DNA of 64,000 nt from Pseudomonas multiresinivorans. GTDB taxonomy: Bacteria > Pseudomonadota > Gammaproteobacteria > Pseudomonadales > Pseudomonadaceae. This document shows, piece after piece, positions 8,683 through 17,990 of the stretch. Under the pieces are notes generated by a model, which searched no databases, had not been told where the DNA came from, and saw only the letters and a list, made by a program, of their open reading frames with translations. Position numbers and translations under genes: made by a program. Location of the stretch: the NCBI RefSeq assembly GCF_012971725.1, contig NZ_CP048833.1:3782001-3846000 (forward strand), given 5' to 3'. Numbering within the stretch: position 1 is the first letter of the stretch; every line of letters starts with the position of its first letter.

Positions 8683-10533
8683 TCAGAAGTTCACGCCGAA
8701 ACTGAGCGAGACGAAGTCCCGGTCGGTCAGGGTGTTGTATTCGCCATCGAAGTAGTTCGTGTAACTGAGGCTGGCGGTGTAGGTGTTCAGGTAGTCGGCG
8801 TCCAGGCCGAGGCTGATGGCCTTGGCGCCCTCCTCGAAGTTCGGGCCGCGTCCTTCGACGTCGTGGGACCAGGCCAGGTTGGGCTTGAGGTTTATTCCGG
8901 CGAAGACGTCGGGATAGTCCAGTACGCCGCGCAGGCGGTAGCCCCAGGAGTTGGTGGAATAGAAACCGTGGCTGTTGCACTTCTGCGCCGGGTTGCTGGC
9001 GTTGGCCTGCCCTACCGCAGTGCCGGCACAGGTCGTTGCGCCCGCGGCAGTCGGCAGGATGCCGGAGCCGAACGCCGGGTTGCGGCCGAAGCGGATGTCG
9101 GTTCCATCGGAGTCGCCCAGTCCGTTGATACGGTTGTAGCCGACCTCGCCGATCAGGGTCAGGCGCTCGGCGCCCATTACCTGGTCGATGAACTGAGTGG
9201 CGGTGACCTGGGCCTGCAGCACCGGCATGCGTTTGTAGCCATTGATCACACCGCCACCGGGAATGCCGCTGATGTAGCCGGTGGTGACCAGCGGGTTGAG
9301 GCTGGGAGTGCCCGGAACGTTGGTGGTGGCGCTGAGCAGGTCCGGGGTGCTGATCTGCAGCGGCATGTTCGGCCGGTAGCTGACCTCGCCACCGAGGGAA
9401 GTACCGGCGATATTGGTCTGGAAGCTCACGCCGTAGAGGCGGATGTCTTCCGGATAGTCGATGAAGTAGCCAGCATTGCGCGGCACATTCAGCGCACTGG
9501 GCGGCGTACCGGCTCCGGTGGTGCGAATGGTGCTGAGGAAGGGGTTGCGGCTGTGGTAGTTCATGGCGTAGGCCGCCAGCTCGGTATCGTTCCAGTCTGG
9601 AATGAACCAGCGCAGCGCCAGGCCGAACTGCCCGCTGTCGCGCGCGTCATTGTCCTTCTGCCGGCGGATGTAGACGTCATCCAGGCCCCGGGCTATCGCC
9701 AGGGCGCCGCCGGTATTCTTCGCCACGCCCGGCGCCAGGTCCTGGCCGGAGACCACGAGGCGGTCGTTGCAGCCCTTGGGGATGCCATCGGTGCCGAAGA
9801 AAGTGCCGCAGTTGTCGGTCACCGTCTTGTCCCACTCGAGCTGGTAGAAAGCTTCGGCGTTGACGTTCTCCATCAGCCCCTGGGAGAGGTAGAACATGTT
9901 GACCGGCACCAGGCCTTCCTTGATCTCCGACCCGGGGCGGCGCAACGCGGCGACGTCGATCGGGTTGATCGAGTTGATGCCGTTCTGGATGAAGGTGCTC
10001 TCGCCCCAGCTCACCACCTGCTTGCCCAGGCGCACGTTGCCCGGCAGGTCGCCGAGCTGGTAGTTGTGGTAGAGGAAACTGTCGAGGAACATCGCTCCGG
10101 ACGACTTGGCCGCACGGTCGCGCCCATGGTCATCGATGTCGTAGTAGTGCTGGTTGCCATCCTTGAGCTCGGAGTCGTACCAGTACTTGCCGCGGACGAA
10201 GGCGCCGCTGTCGCCGTACTTCAGCTCCAGATCATGCAGGCCCTTGAAGATGGTCGAGAAGTTCTCCCCGCTCTTGAAGTTCAGGCGGCCGTCATCCACG
10301 GTGCGCGACGACGACTTGCCGCCCTTCACGCCCACGGAGTTGAAGTTGGAGATGAACTGTTTGTCCGGCGACTGGGTGGACCAACTGCCCCCGATGGACA
10401 GCGAAGAGTCGAACTTGCCCTCGATCTCCCCGATGTTGAAGTCGACTGCCTTGGCCTGCGAGCCGACGCCCAGGGCGACGGCGGCAGCCAGCAGGTGCGG
10501 CTGAAAAACTCCGCGTTTTCTTATTGTTCTCAT
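8683..10533 (-). CDS. DUF1302 outer-membrane beta-barrel protein (copy 1)
   Basis: 616 aa. The signal peptide ends in GSQAKA, followed by VDFNIGEIEGKFDSSLSIGG, the usual start of DUF1302 proteins. Other family blocks are KGLHDLELKYGDSGAFVRGK, RLGKQVVSWGESTFIQNGIN, INPIDVAALRRPGSE and a C-terminal beta-strand ending in Phe (SLSFGVNF), as in outer-membrane barrels. The likely role is a porin-like or lipid-binding channel for hydrophobic substrates. First gene of a two-gene operon with DUF1329. The paralogue at 46810-48663 shares long identical blocks. Confidence 0.92.
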   Translation of the reverse strand: MRTIRKRGVFQPHLLAAAVALGVGSQAKAVDFNIGEIEGKFDSSLSIGGSWSTQSPDKQFISNFNSVGVKGGKSSSRTVDDGRLNFKSGENFSTIFKGLHDLELKYGDSGAFVRGKYWYDSELKDGNQHYYDIDDHGRDRAAKSSGAMFLDSFLYHNYQLGDLPGNVRLGKQVVSWGESTFIQNGINSINPIDVAALRRPGSEIKEGLVPVNMFYLSQGLMENVNAEAFYQLEWDKTVTDNCGTFFGTDGIPKGCNDRLVVSGQDLAPGVAKNTGGALAIARGLDDVYIRRQKDNDARDSGQFGLALRWFIPDWNDTELAAYAMNYHSRNPFLSTIRTTGAGTPPSALNVPRNAGYFIDYPEDIRLYGVSFQTNIAGTSLGGEVSYRPNMPLQISTPDLLSATTNVPGTPSLNPLVTTGYISGIPGGGVINGYKRMPVLQAQVTATQFIDQVMGAERLTLIGEVGYNRINGLGDSDGTDIRFGRNPAFGSGILPTAAGATTCAGTAVGQANASNPAQKCNSHGFYSTNSWGYRLRGVLDYPDVFAGINLKPNLAWSHDVEGRGPNFEEGAKAISLGLDADYLNTYTASLSYTNYFDGEYNTLTDRDFVSLSFGVNF

Positions 10534-10601
10534 GCGGCGCTCCGAAAGCGGATCAGTGTTGGGAGACCTGATGCTATCGAGGCACTCGCCGGGGCCAATT
10601 C

Positions 10602-10613
10602 ACCCGATCGGGT
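10602..10613. promoter_or_regulatory. palindrome ACCCGATCGGGT upstream of DUF1302 copy 1
   Basis: A perfect 12-bp palindrome flanked by near-symmetric AATT, 69 bp upstream of the DUF1302 start. Downstream on the minus strand a -10-like GATAGCAT lies before the start codon. The half sites resemble the island motif (ACCC/GGGT), but the spacer is 4 bp rather than 5 and the outer bases differ, so it may be a different operator. Nothing similar was found before the second DUF1302 copy. Confidence 0.35.
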
Positions 10614-10747
10614 AATTCTTTCAGTCCCTTTTCGGCGGCGACCGGCGCGATCTCTCCGGACCTGGGAAAGTGCGTTACCAAGAGTGACAAATTCCGCGAA
10701 AAGCCTTGTGCCAGAGCCATTTCACGAGCTCTTTCCGTAACCCCTGA

Positions 10748-10785
10748 AATGCCAGCGCCCCGTCGGTTGGCCGACGGGGCGCTGG
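10748..10785 (-). terminator. strong hairpin ending the 12-gene beta-oxidation operon
   Basis: A 15-bp perfect stem (10752-10766 with 10771-10785, loop TTGG) lies 22 bp after the thioesterase stop codon. On the minus strand it is followed by CATTTCAGG, so the T-tract is short. No T-tract follows on the plus strand. Confidence 0.7.
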
Positions 10786-10807
10786 GTATCGCGGGGAACA
10801 ATAACCG

Positions 10808-11248
10808 TCAGGTTCTGCCGGGTAGCTTGCCCTTCCAGATGGTAAAGATGCCGGTGGCGCGCAGCACCGTGCGTTCACCAACTTTCAGCAGGCAATCGGC
10901 GTTGGCGAAGCTGCCGCCGAACTTGAGTATCTGCACGTGAGCCTCCAGCCAGTCACCTTCACGCACCGCGCCAAGGTAGTCGAGGTTCAGGCTGACCGTG
11001 ATCGGCGGCACCTCGAGGCCATATTCGCGCTTGAACACCACGCCAAAGGCAGTATCGGCCAGCGTGGCGAGGAAGCCACCGTGGACGATGCGCACGGAGT
11101 TGAGCAGGTGACTGCCAATCCGCACGCCGAGCACGGGCAGTTCGTCATGCAGGTAGAACCCCCCACAGAAGCGTACGAACCCGGGCGGAGTCGGCAGGAC
11201 CGAGAAACTTCCGGGCGCCGGCTGCACCACCTCATCGGTCGTCATCAT
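10808..11248 (-). CDS. PaaI-type hotdog acyl-CoA thioesterase
   Basis: 146 aa single hotdog domain. The motif VRIVHGGFLATLADTAFG (near residues 52-69) is the conserved HGG loop and helix of PaaI/YbgC-like thioesterases. The family hydrolyses acyl-CoA esters to free CoA, often to rescue CoA from stalled intermediates. The start overlaps the stop of the upstream acyl-CoA synthetase (TGATG), so translation is coupled. Last gene of the operon; a strong hairpin follows. Confidence 0.88.
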   Translation of the reverse strand: MMTTDEVVQPAPGSFSVLPTPPGFVRFCGGFYLHDELPVLGVRIGSHLLNSVRIVHGGFLATLADTAFGVVFKREYGLEVPPITVSLNLDYLGAVREGDWLEAHVQILKFGGSFANADCLLKVGERTVLRATGIFTIWKGKLPGRT

Positions 11249-12804
11249 CAGTTCACCGCCCGGCTCTTGCCCGCCCAGAACGGTTCGCGCAGTTCGCGCT
11301 TGAGAATCTTGCCGGCCCCGGTGAGTGGCAGTGCTTCACGGAACTCCATCGATTTCGGGCACTTGTAGCTGGCGATGTATTCGCGGCAGTAGCCACGCAG
11401 TTCGTCCTCGCTGACCTGCGCACCGGGCTTGCGCACCACGATGGCATGAACCGCTTCGCCCCACTGCTCGTGCGGCACGCCGATCACCGCGCACATCAGC
11501 ACCGCCGGATGGCGGGCGATGATGTTCTCGACCTCGGCGGAATACACGTTCTCGCCACCGCTGACGATCATGTCCTTGAGGCGGTCGACGATGAACAGGT
11601 AGCCCTGCTCGTCCATGTAGGCGCCATCGCCGGTGAACAGCCAGCCATCGCGCAGGGCCTTGGCGGTTTCTTCCGGCTTGTTCCAGTAGCCGGCCATGAT
11701 GTTCGGACCGCGGACAATGATTTCACCCACGGTTCCGCGCGGCACCTCGACGCCGGATTCGTCGACGACCATCACGTTGACTCCCAGGCCGCCGCGCCCG
11801 ACGGAGCGGATCAGGCCGCTTTCGCGTGCCTCCGGCCCGTGGTTCTGCGGCGGATTGGTGGAGACGATGGGGCAGGCTTCGGTAAGACCATAGGAGTGCG
11901 ACAACTGCAGGTGCGGCAGTTTTGCCAGCACCTGTTCGATCATCTCCCCGGCGGTCGGAGAGGCGCCATAAGTGAGGCGCTGCATTGAGCTCAGGTCGTA
12001 CTGGTCGAATTCCGGATGCGCCAGCAGGCCGAGGATCATGGTCGGCACCAGAATGCTGTCGGTCACGCCCTCTTGCGAGATGGCCTTGAGCACTGCCGTG
12101 GCATCGAAGGTCGGCTGAATCACATGCGAGCCGCCGGCGATGAAACCCGACACCACACGGGCCAGGCCGGCGATATGGAACAGCGGCATCACATGCAGAT
12201 CGCGCTGTTCGGCGCTCTGGTGGATTTCCGCCATACGCTGGATGCAGGCGGACCACAGGTTCAGGTGGGTCTGCCTCACTCCCTTGGGGAAACCGGTGGT
12301 GCCGCCGGTGTACATGATGCAGGCGAGGTCCTCACCACCACGGCCGGCATCCGCCACGGAGCTGGCTTCGGCGAGCAGGGTCTCGTAATCGAGCAGGCCG
12401 GCCGGTGCCTGTTTCTCGCCAGCGTAGATCAGCGTCAGTGGGCCACGAACCTGGCGGCGAATCTCCTCCACCATCGGCAGGAAGTAGTCATCCACCAGCA
12501 GGAAGCGGGTGTGGCAATCGTCCAGGGAGTAGGCGATCTCCGGCACAGCCCAGCGAATGTTGATGGGGTTGAGTACGCCACCGCCCCACCAGGTGCCCTG
12601 CATGTACTCCAGGTAGCGGTCAGAGTTCAGCGCCAGCATGCTGACCCGGTCGCCAGGTACCATGCCCAGCTGTTGCAGCGCGCCGGCCAGGCGCGTGACG
12701 CGCTCGCCGAATTCGCGGAAGGTACGGCGACGGGCGCCGAACAGGGTGACGATCTTGTCAGGCGTTTGCTGCAGCGAACGCTGCAGACCTTGCGTCAGAT
12801 ACAT
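11248..12804 (-). CDS. AMP-forming acyl-CoA synthetase
   Basis: 518 aa ANL-superfamily ligase. The P-loop-like motif MYTGGTTGFPKGV (about residue 167), the LSHSYGLTEACP motif, GWLFTGDGAYMDEQGYLFIV and the C-terminal lysine motif LPLTGAGKILKRELR are all present, so the enzyme looks complete. It activates a carboxylic acid to acyl-CoA using ATP. It is one of two adjacent synthetases, which may act on different chain lengths or on different stages of a degradation. Coupled to the downstream thioesterase. Confidence 0.93.
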   Translation of the reverse strand: MYLTQGLQRSLQQTPDKIVTLFGARRRTFREFGERVTRLAGALQQLGMVPGDRVSMLALNSDRYLEYMQGTWWGGGVLNPINIRWAVPEIAYSLDDCHTRFLLVDDYFLPMVEEIRRQVRGPLTLIYAGEKQAPAGLLDYETLLAEASSVADAGRGGEDLACIMYTGGTTGFPKGVRQTHLNLWSACIQRMAEIHQSAEQRDLHVMPLFHIAGLARVVSGFIAGGSHVIQPTFDATAVLKAISQEGVTDSILVPTMILGLLAHPEFDQYDLSSMQRLTYGASPTAGEMIEQVLAKLPHLQLSHSYGLTEACPIVSTNPPQNHGPEARESGLIRSVGRGGLGVNVMVVDESGVEVPRGTVGEIIVRGPNIMAGYWNKPEETAKALRDGWLFTGDGAYMDEQGYLFIVDRLKDMIVSGGENVYSAEVENIIARHPAVLMCAVIGVPHEQWGEAVHAIVVRKPGAQVSEDELRGYCREYIASYKCPKSMEFREALPLTGAGKILKRELREPFWAGKSRAVN

Positions 12805-12844
12805 GGTGAGAGTCCTTGGAATTGTTGTTATCGGACCCGCGCGC

Positions 12845-14572
12845 TCAACTGGCGCAGCGGGCCATCTCCTGTTCCTGCAGCTCGCGCCAGGCGATCTTGC
12901 CGGTGGCGTTCTTCGGCAGGCTGTCGACGATCTGCACCACTCGCGGCGCCTTGTAGACCGCCATGTGCTCGCGACACCAGGCGAGCAGCTCGTCGCTGCC
13001 CAGGAGGGAGCCGGGCTTGAGGGTGACGACAGCCTTCACCGTTTCCCCCCGATGCGGGTCGGGAGTGGCGATCACGCAAGCCTCGGAAATCGCCGCATGC
13101 GTATGCAGCATCGCTTCGATCTCCGCCGGCCAGACCTTGAAACCCGACGCATTGATCATCCGCTTGAGGCGGTCGCGCATGAACAGGTAACCGTCCTCGT
13201 CCATGCTTGCCAGGTCGCCCGTGCGCAGGAAGCGCTTGCCGTCGATGACGATGAAGGTATCGGCGTTGGCCCTGGGATTGTTCCAGTAGCCGAGCATGAT
13301 CTGCGCGGCATGCGCGACGATCTCGCCGACTTCGCCCTGGCGCACCGGCTGCAGTGTTTCCGGATCGAGCAGGCGCAGGTCCACGCCATAGGTCGGAATG
13401 CCCAGGCAACCGCGCTTGGGCCTGAACAACGGATTGGTGCAGAGGAACGAGGCGGTCTCGGTCAGGCCATAGCCTTCGATGTAGTCCAGGCCGTAGCGAT
13501 TCTTCAGCAGGTCATTGATGTGCTGCGGTGTCGCCGCCCCGCCGCCGGTGATGATTGCCAGGCTAGACAGGTCGCGCTGCTCGATGCCCGGCAGGGCAAA
13601 GAAGTCCACCAGCATGGTGGGCAGCGCCGCCCAGAAGGTCACCCCATGGTGCTCGATCAGCGTGGCAGCGGTCTCGCGGTCCCAGCGCGGCATCAGCACG
13701 ATGGTGGCGCCATTGAAGATCGCCGCGTTGACGTTGGTCTGCAGGCCCAGCAGGTGGAACAGTGGGGCCACCGCGAGGAACACCGAGGAAGCATTGGTGG
13801 GCCGCCAGAGGCTCCCCCCGACGAACGAGGTGCTGACGGTGCGGTGCGTATGCACACACGCCTTGGGTTTGCCGGTGGTGCCCGAGGTATAGGGCAGCAT
13901 GCACAGATCGTCCGGCCCGGCCCGGTGTGGCGCCGGCGCGTGCTCCTGGGCCAGGGCGGCCGTCCAGCGCTCGCCACCGGCGAACAGGGACTCGGTCGAT
14001 GACGGCCGACGCACCCAGTCCGGCACAGCCAGGCCCGCGTCATCTTCGCCCAATGCATCGCCGTAGGCATGCACGATCACATGGCGCAGCGAGGTGCGAC
14101 CGATCAGCGGCGCGACCTGCTCCACCAGCTCTTCGGCGACGAAGGCCGCCACCGCGCCGCTGTCGCTGACGATATGGTCCATTTCGTCGAGCCGGAGCAT
14201 GGCATTGGCCGGTACCAGCACGGCATCGGCGCGCAGGATGGCGAAGTACGCGGCGATGAACTGCGGGCAGTTCTGGCTGAACACCACGACCCGGTCGCCG
14301 CGCTCCACCCCGCAGACGTTCTGCAGGTAGCCGGCCATCCGCTCGACGTCACGCAGCAGGTCGGCGTAGCGATAGGCGGCGCCGAAGAACTGCACCGCGG
14401 TCTTGCCTGGATAGCGCCGGGCAGCGGTTTCCAGGTGCGAGAAGATACTCGTCTCGGGAATGTGCACCTGGCGCGTCGGAAGATTCGCGGCGTGGCGCGG
14501 GTCGACGCGCAGCGGTCCGGACGGGCGCTCGATCACCCCGGGCGCCGTTGGGCAGGGATGGCTGTAGGCCAT
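12845..14572 (-). CDS. AMP-forming acyl-CoA synthetase
   Basis: 575 aa ANL-superfamily ligase. Motifs: LPYTSGTTGKPKACVHTHRT, IEGYGLTETASF, FLRTGDLASMDEDGYLFMRD and LPKNATGKIAWREL with the catalytic lysine. The enzyme is intact and distinct from its neighbour at 11248-12804. The long N-terminal part before the core (about 40 residues) is a little longer than usual. It lies 40 bp upstream of the second synthetase within one operon. Substrate unknown, but context implies a fatty, isoprenoid or sterol-derived acid. Confidence 0.93.
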   Translation of the reverse strand: MAYSHPCPTAPGVIERPSGPLRVDPRHAANLPTRQVHIPETSIFSHLETAARRYPGKTAVQFFGAAYRYADLLRDVERMAGYLQNVCGVERGDRVVVFSQNCPQFIAAYFAILRADAVLVPANAMLRLDEMDHIVSDSGAVAAFVAEELVEQVAPLIGRTSLRHVIVHAYGDALGEDDAGLAVPDWVRRPSSTESLFAGGERWTAALAQEHAPAPHRAGPDDLCMLPYTSGTTGKPKACVHTHRTVSTSFVGGSLWRPTNASSVFLAVAPLFHLLGLQTNVNAAIFNGATIVLMPRWDRETAATLIEHHGVTFWAALPTMLVDFFALPGIEQRDLSSLAIITGGGAATPQHINDLLKNRYGLDYIEGYGLTETASFLCTNPLFRPKRGCLGIPTYGVDLRLLDPETLQPVRQGEVGEIVAHAAQIMLGYWNNPRANADTFIVIDGKRFLRTGDLASMDEDGYLFMRDRLKRMINASGFKVWPAEIEAMLHTHAAISEACVIATPDPHRGETVKAVVTLKPGSLLGSDELLAWCREHMAVYKAPRVVQIVDSLPKNATGKIAWRELQEQEMARCAS

Positions 14573-14621
14573 GAAGAAAGCCTCCTATCGCGGGTTGTGG
14601 CCCGCTTGTTGGAATTATCGG

Positions 14622-15860
14622 TCAGAAGCGCGTATCGCCATCGAGCAGCCGTCGGGCGATGGTGCGTCGCTGGATTTCCGAGGTGCCGTCGGGAATACGC
14701 ATGGTGCGAGCGAAACGGAAACCTTCCTCCAGGCGCAACTCGTTGGTCAGCCCCATGCCGCCGTGGATCTGCATGCAGCGGTCCATCACGCGGCACAATG
14801 CCTCGGTGGAGGACGCCTTGACGATGGAAACCTCCTTGGTCGCCGGCTGGCCCTCGTCGATCAGCCAGGCACAGTGGCGCACCATGCTCTTCACCGCGTA
14901 GATGTCCATCGCGCAGTCGGCGAGCATGGCCTGCACCATCTGGTGCTCGGCGATCGGCTTGCCGAAGGTCTTGCGTACCTTCGCGTAGTCCAGTGCCTGG
15001 TCCAGCGCCCAGCACGCCAGGCCCAGGCAGGACGCGGCCATGCTCAGGCGCCCGGCGTTGACACCTTCCAGTGCAGCCTGAAGCCCGCGATCGACCGGGC
15101 CGATACGGTGGCTGTCGGGCACTCGCACATTGTCCAGCGCGATGATGCCGATGTCCGCCCCCAGGTGGCCCATGGTCGGGATCACGCTGGGTACCGAGAA
15201 ACCAGGGGTTTCGGTGGGCAGGAAGAAACCGGTGATGCCGCCCTTCCCCGCCTTGACCTTTTCCTCGTCGGTGACGGCGAAGATCATCGCGTAGGCAGCG
15301 TAGGGCGCGTTGGTGATCCATTGCTTGGTGCCGTTGAGCACCCAGTGGTCACCGTCGCGCACCGCCCGGGTGCGCATGGCCAGGACGTCGGAGCCGGCAT
15401 CCGGCTCGCTGAGGCCGAAGCACAGGGTGTCTTCGCCACTGGCGATGGCCGGCAGGTATTCCTCCAGCACCGCCGGCTGCATGTGCTTGAGCACTGGGGT
15501 CAGGCCGTTGGTGAAGGGCGACGGCAGGATCACCGTCTGGATCAGGTGCCGCGATGGGCCGACGTAGGCGTTCAGCCGCTCCTGCAGGTAGACCGCCGCC
15601 TGCGCGCCCAACCCGGCGCCGCCCAGTGTCGCATCGCCCAGGGCGGTGTAGAAACCGGCCTGCGCGGAGAGCCGACGCACCTGGGCGCGCAGCTCCATCA
15701 CCTGCGGCGCATAGCGACCATTCTCCGCGTAGAGCTTGCGCTCGTTGTGCAACAGGTCGGCGTGCTGCTTTTCCAGCGGCTCCACTTCCTGCTGGATGAA
15801 GCGGATCAGCGCATCGCCAACCGCGACCCAATCCTCGGATACGTTGAAGTCCATGGGCAT
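14622..15860 (-). CDS. acyl-CoA dehydrogenase
   Basis: 412 aa. The middle-domain loop LSEPDAGSDVLAMRTRA is canonical, and WVLNGTKQWITNAPYA continues the FAD-binding fold. The C-terminal site reads IPDGTSEIQRRTIARRLL, that is PDGT rather than YEGT, as in many CaiA/FadE relatives acting on bulky or branched substrates. Cytoplasmic, FAD-dependent alpha,beta-dehydrogenation is expected. It follows the SDR gene by 7 bp. Confidence 0.92.
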   Translation of the reverse strand: MPMDFNVSEDWVAVGDALIRFIQQEVEPLEKQHADLLHNERKLYAENGRYAPQVMELRAQVRRLSAQAGFYTALGDATLGGAGLGAQAAVYLQERLNAYVGPSRHLIQTVILPSPFTNGLTPVLKHMQPAVLEEYLPAIASGEDTLCFGLSEPDAGSDVLAMRTRAVRDGDHWVLNGTKQWITNAPYAAYAMIFAVTDEEKVKAGKGGITGFFLPTETPGFSVPSVIPTMGHLGADIGIIALDNVRVPDSHRIGPVDRGLQAALEGVNAGRLSMAASCLGLACWALDQALDYAKVRKTFGKPIAEHQMVQAMLADCAMDIYAVKSMVRHCAWLIDEGQPATKEVSIVKASSTEALCRVMDRCMQIHGGMGLTNELRLEEGFRFARTMRIPDGTSEIQRRTIARRLLDGDTRF

Positions 15861-15867
15861 GCTCTCC

Positions 15868-16785
15868 TCAGACCGGGTCCCAGCCGAACACGTCGGCCGA
15901 TACTTCCAATGGCGGGAACGACGGCCTGAAGGCCGGCAGCAGGTGCTCGGCCAAGGCTTCCGGTGTCCAGCCCTCGGCGCGGTGCAACGAACGGATCGGC
16001 CGCGGCTGGTTCATCAGGAACACCTCGTTGCGGCGCACGGTGAAGATCTGCCCGTTGACGTCGGCGGCCGAATCGCTGGCGAGGAACACCGCCATGGCAG
16101 CGATCGGCGCCGGCGTCATCGACTTGATCTTTTCCACCCTTGCGGCCTGGGCCGGATCGGCAGCGGGAATCGAGCCGACCATGCGGCTCCAGGCGAAGGG
16201 CGCGATGCAGTTGGAGCGCACGCCGTAGCGCGCGCCGTCCAGGGCGATCGACTTGGAGAGCCCGACGATGCCCAGCTTGGCCGCGGCGTAGTTGGCCTGA
16301 CCGACGTTGCCGACCAGGCCGGAGGTCGAGGTCATGTGCACGAAGGCGCCGGACCTCTGCTCGCGGAATCGGGTGATCGCCGCACGGCTCATGTAGAAGC
16401 TGCCGTAGAGGTGAACCTTGATCACCGCGTCGAACTCCTCCGGGCTCATCTGGTGGAAGATGCGGTCGCGCAGGATACCGGCGTTGTTCACCACCGCATC
16501 GATGCGGCCGAAACTGTCCATCGCCAGCTGGACGATACGCTGGGCGCTATCCCAGTCCGACACGCTGTCGCGACTCAATACTGCCTCGCCACCCGCAGCG
16601 CGGATCGCGTCCACCACTTCGCGACCCGGATCCTCGTCGTCGGCCTCGCCACTGACACTCACCCCGACGTCGTTGACCACCACACGGGCACCCTGGGCGG
16701 CCATCTGCAATGCCATCTCACGGCCGATACCCCGGCCTGAACCGGTGACGATGACGACCTTGCCTTCCATCATCTGCGAACTCAT
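15868..16785 (-). CDS. SDR, MFE-2-like 3-hydroxyacyl-CoA dehydrogenase
   Basis: 305 aa short-chain dehydrogenase. The cofactor loop VTGSGRGIGREMA near residue 14, the NNAGILRD motif and the catalytic YAAAK (in GQANYAAAKLGIVG) are all present. The insertion around NDVGVSVSGEADDEDPGREV resembles the dehydrogenase unit of peroxisomal multifunctional enzyme type 2. A C-terminal extension of about 60 residues follows the usual SDR end, and its function is unclear. It probably oxidises 3-hydroxyacyl-CoA to 3-oxoacyl-CoA with NAD. Second SDR of this operon. Confidence 0.9.
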   Translation of the reverse strand: MSSQMMEGKVVIVTGSGRGIGREMALQMAAQGARVVVNDVGVSVSGEADDEDPGREVVDAIRAAGGEAVLSRDSVSDWDSAQRIVQLAMDSFGRIDAVVNNAGILRDRIFHQMSPEEFDAVIKVHLYGSFYMSRAAITRFREQRSGAFVHMTSTSGLVGNVGQANYAAAKLGIVGLSKSIALDGARYGVRSNCIAPFAWSRMVGSIPAADPAQAARVEKIKSMTPAPIAAMAVFLASDSAADVNGQIFTVRRNEVFLMNQPRPIRSLHRAEGWTPEALAEHLLPAFRPSFPPLEVSADVFGWDPV

Positions 16786-16818
16786 CGCTTGCTCCTTCGA
16801 ATTCTTGTTCTGTAAGGC

Positions 16819-17973
16819 TCAGCGGAACGCGCTGATGCCTGTGATCTCGCGCCCCTGGATCAGCGCCAGGATGCCGTTCATGCCGTCTGGCACCTGGAAC
16901 ATGCGGGCGTCGCGCCACATGCGTTCGATACCCAGTTCCTCGGTGATGCCCATACCGCCGTGCAATTGCATCGCCAGTCCGAGCGCGCGTTCGCAGGCCT
17001 GGGTGGCGTAGCGCTTGGCCATGGCCGAAGTGCCGTTGGCGCGCTGCCCGCGGTCCATGGCGTCCAGCGCCTGGTAGCAGAGCAGGCGCGAGGTGACGAT
17101 CAGCGTTTCCATGTCCGCCAGGTCCTGCTGCACCAGCTGGTGCGCAGCCAGTGGCTTGCCGAACTGCTCGCGCACGCGGGTGTATTCGATGCACATCTCG
17201 AAGGCCTTCTGCGCCAGGTGCACGCACATCAGACCGATCAGCGGACGGTTGCCGTTCCAGCCGACGGTGAGGGTCCTGGCCGCGTCCCCGGCGTCGCCGA
17301 TCAGGTGGCTGCGCGGGATGCGGGTTTCCTCGAAGACCACCTCGCTGAGGTGACCCTGCTGCAGGCCGGTGACGCCGATCTCGCGCACGTCCACCGTTGA
17401 CTGGCTGCGGTCCACCAGGGCGCGTTGGGCGACGGGCCGGCCGCGCCCGTCGTTGCCAAGGGTGCAGGAGACGTTGAACAGGTCGCAGACCGAGGCGTTG
17501 GTGATCCAGATCTTGCGGCCGGTGATGTACGCGCTGTCGCCCTCGACCCGGATACGGGTCTTCACCGCGTTGGAGTCGGAGCCGGCGTTCACCTCCGAGT
17601 TGGCGGTGCAGACGATCTTGCGTCCGGCGATCAGGTCGGGCAGGTATTGCGCGGCAATCTCCGCCGGGCACCCGGAGTAGATGCGCGCCACAGTGCCCTC
17701 ATGGGATATCAGCGACAGCGCGACGATGGCCGGCAACTGTTCGAGGATCAGCCCGTAATCGAGCATCTTCAGCCCACCGCCGCCCACCTCCACCGGCAGG
17801 CGCGGCGCGGTGATGCCCAGCTCGGCCAGTGCGGCGTAGATGTCCAGCATGGCGCTGCGCGGCAGCGGCTTGTCGACGGGATGGCGCGCCAGCACCGGGG
17901 CGATACGGTCGCGCACCATGCGCCGCGCCGCGTCGATCATCATTTCCTGGGATTCGTTGGGAGCGAAGTTCAT
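16819..17973 (-). CDS. acyl-CoA dehydrogenase with variant motifs
   Basis: 384 aa, full-length family member. The middle-domain loop is NSEVNAGSDSNAVKTRI instead of TEPxAGSD. The C-terminal site is FQVPDGMNGILALIQGREI, unlike the other acyl-CoA dehydrogenases here. FAD-domain residues and overall length are normal, so it is probably active on an unusual acyl-CoA. It lies 18 bp before the enoyl-CoA hydratase and 33 bp after the SDR in the same operon. Such variants occur among cyclohexane-carboxyl-CoA and crotonobetainyl-CoA reductase relatives, but the sequence alone does not decide. Confidence 0.88.
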   Translation of the reverse strand: MNFAPNESQEMMIDAARRMVRDRIAPVLARHPVDKPLPRSAMLDIYAALAELGITAPRLPVEVGGGGLKMLDYGLILEQLPAIVALSLISHEGTVARIYSGCPAEIAAQYLPDLIAGRKIVCTANSEVNAGSDSNAVKTRIRVEGDSAYITGRKIWITNASVCDLFNVSCTLGNDGRGRPVAQRALVDRSQSTVDVREIGVTGLQQGHLSEVVFEETRIPRSHLIGDAGDAARTLTVGWNGNRPLIGLMCVHLAQKAFEMCIEYTRVREQFGKPLAAHQLVQQDLADMETLIVTSRLLCYQALDAMDRGQRANGTSAMAKRYATQACERALGLAMQLHGGMGITEELGIERMWRDARMFQVPDGMNGILALIQGREITGISAFR

Positions 17974-17990
17974 CGAAGGGCTCTCGGGAC

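Noticed and set aside
10574..10801. Short minus-strand frame in the gap between DUF1302 and the thioesterase
   Set aside because: It overlaps the 15-bp terminator stem and has no ribosome site or recognisable similarity.
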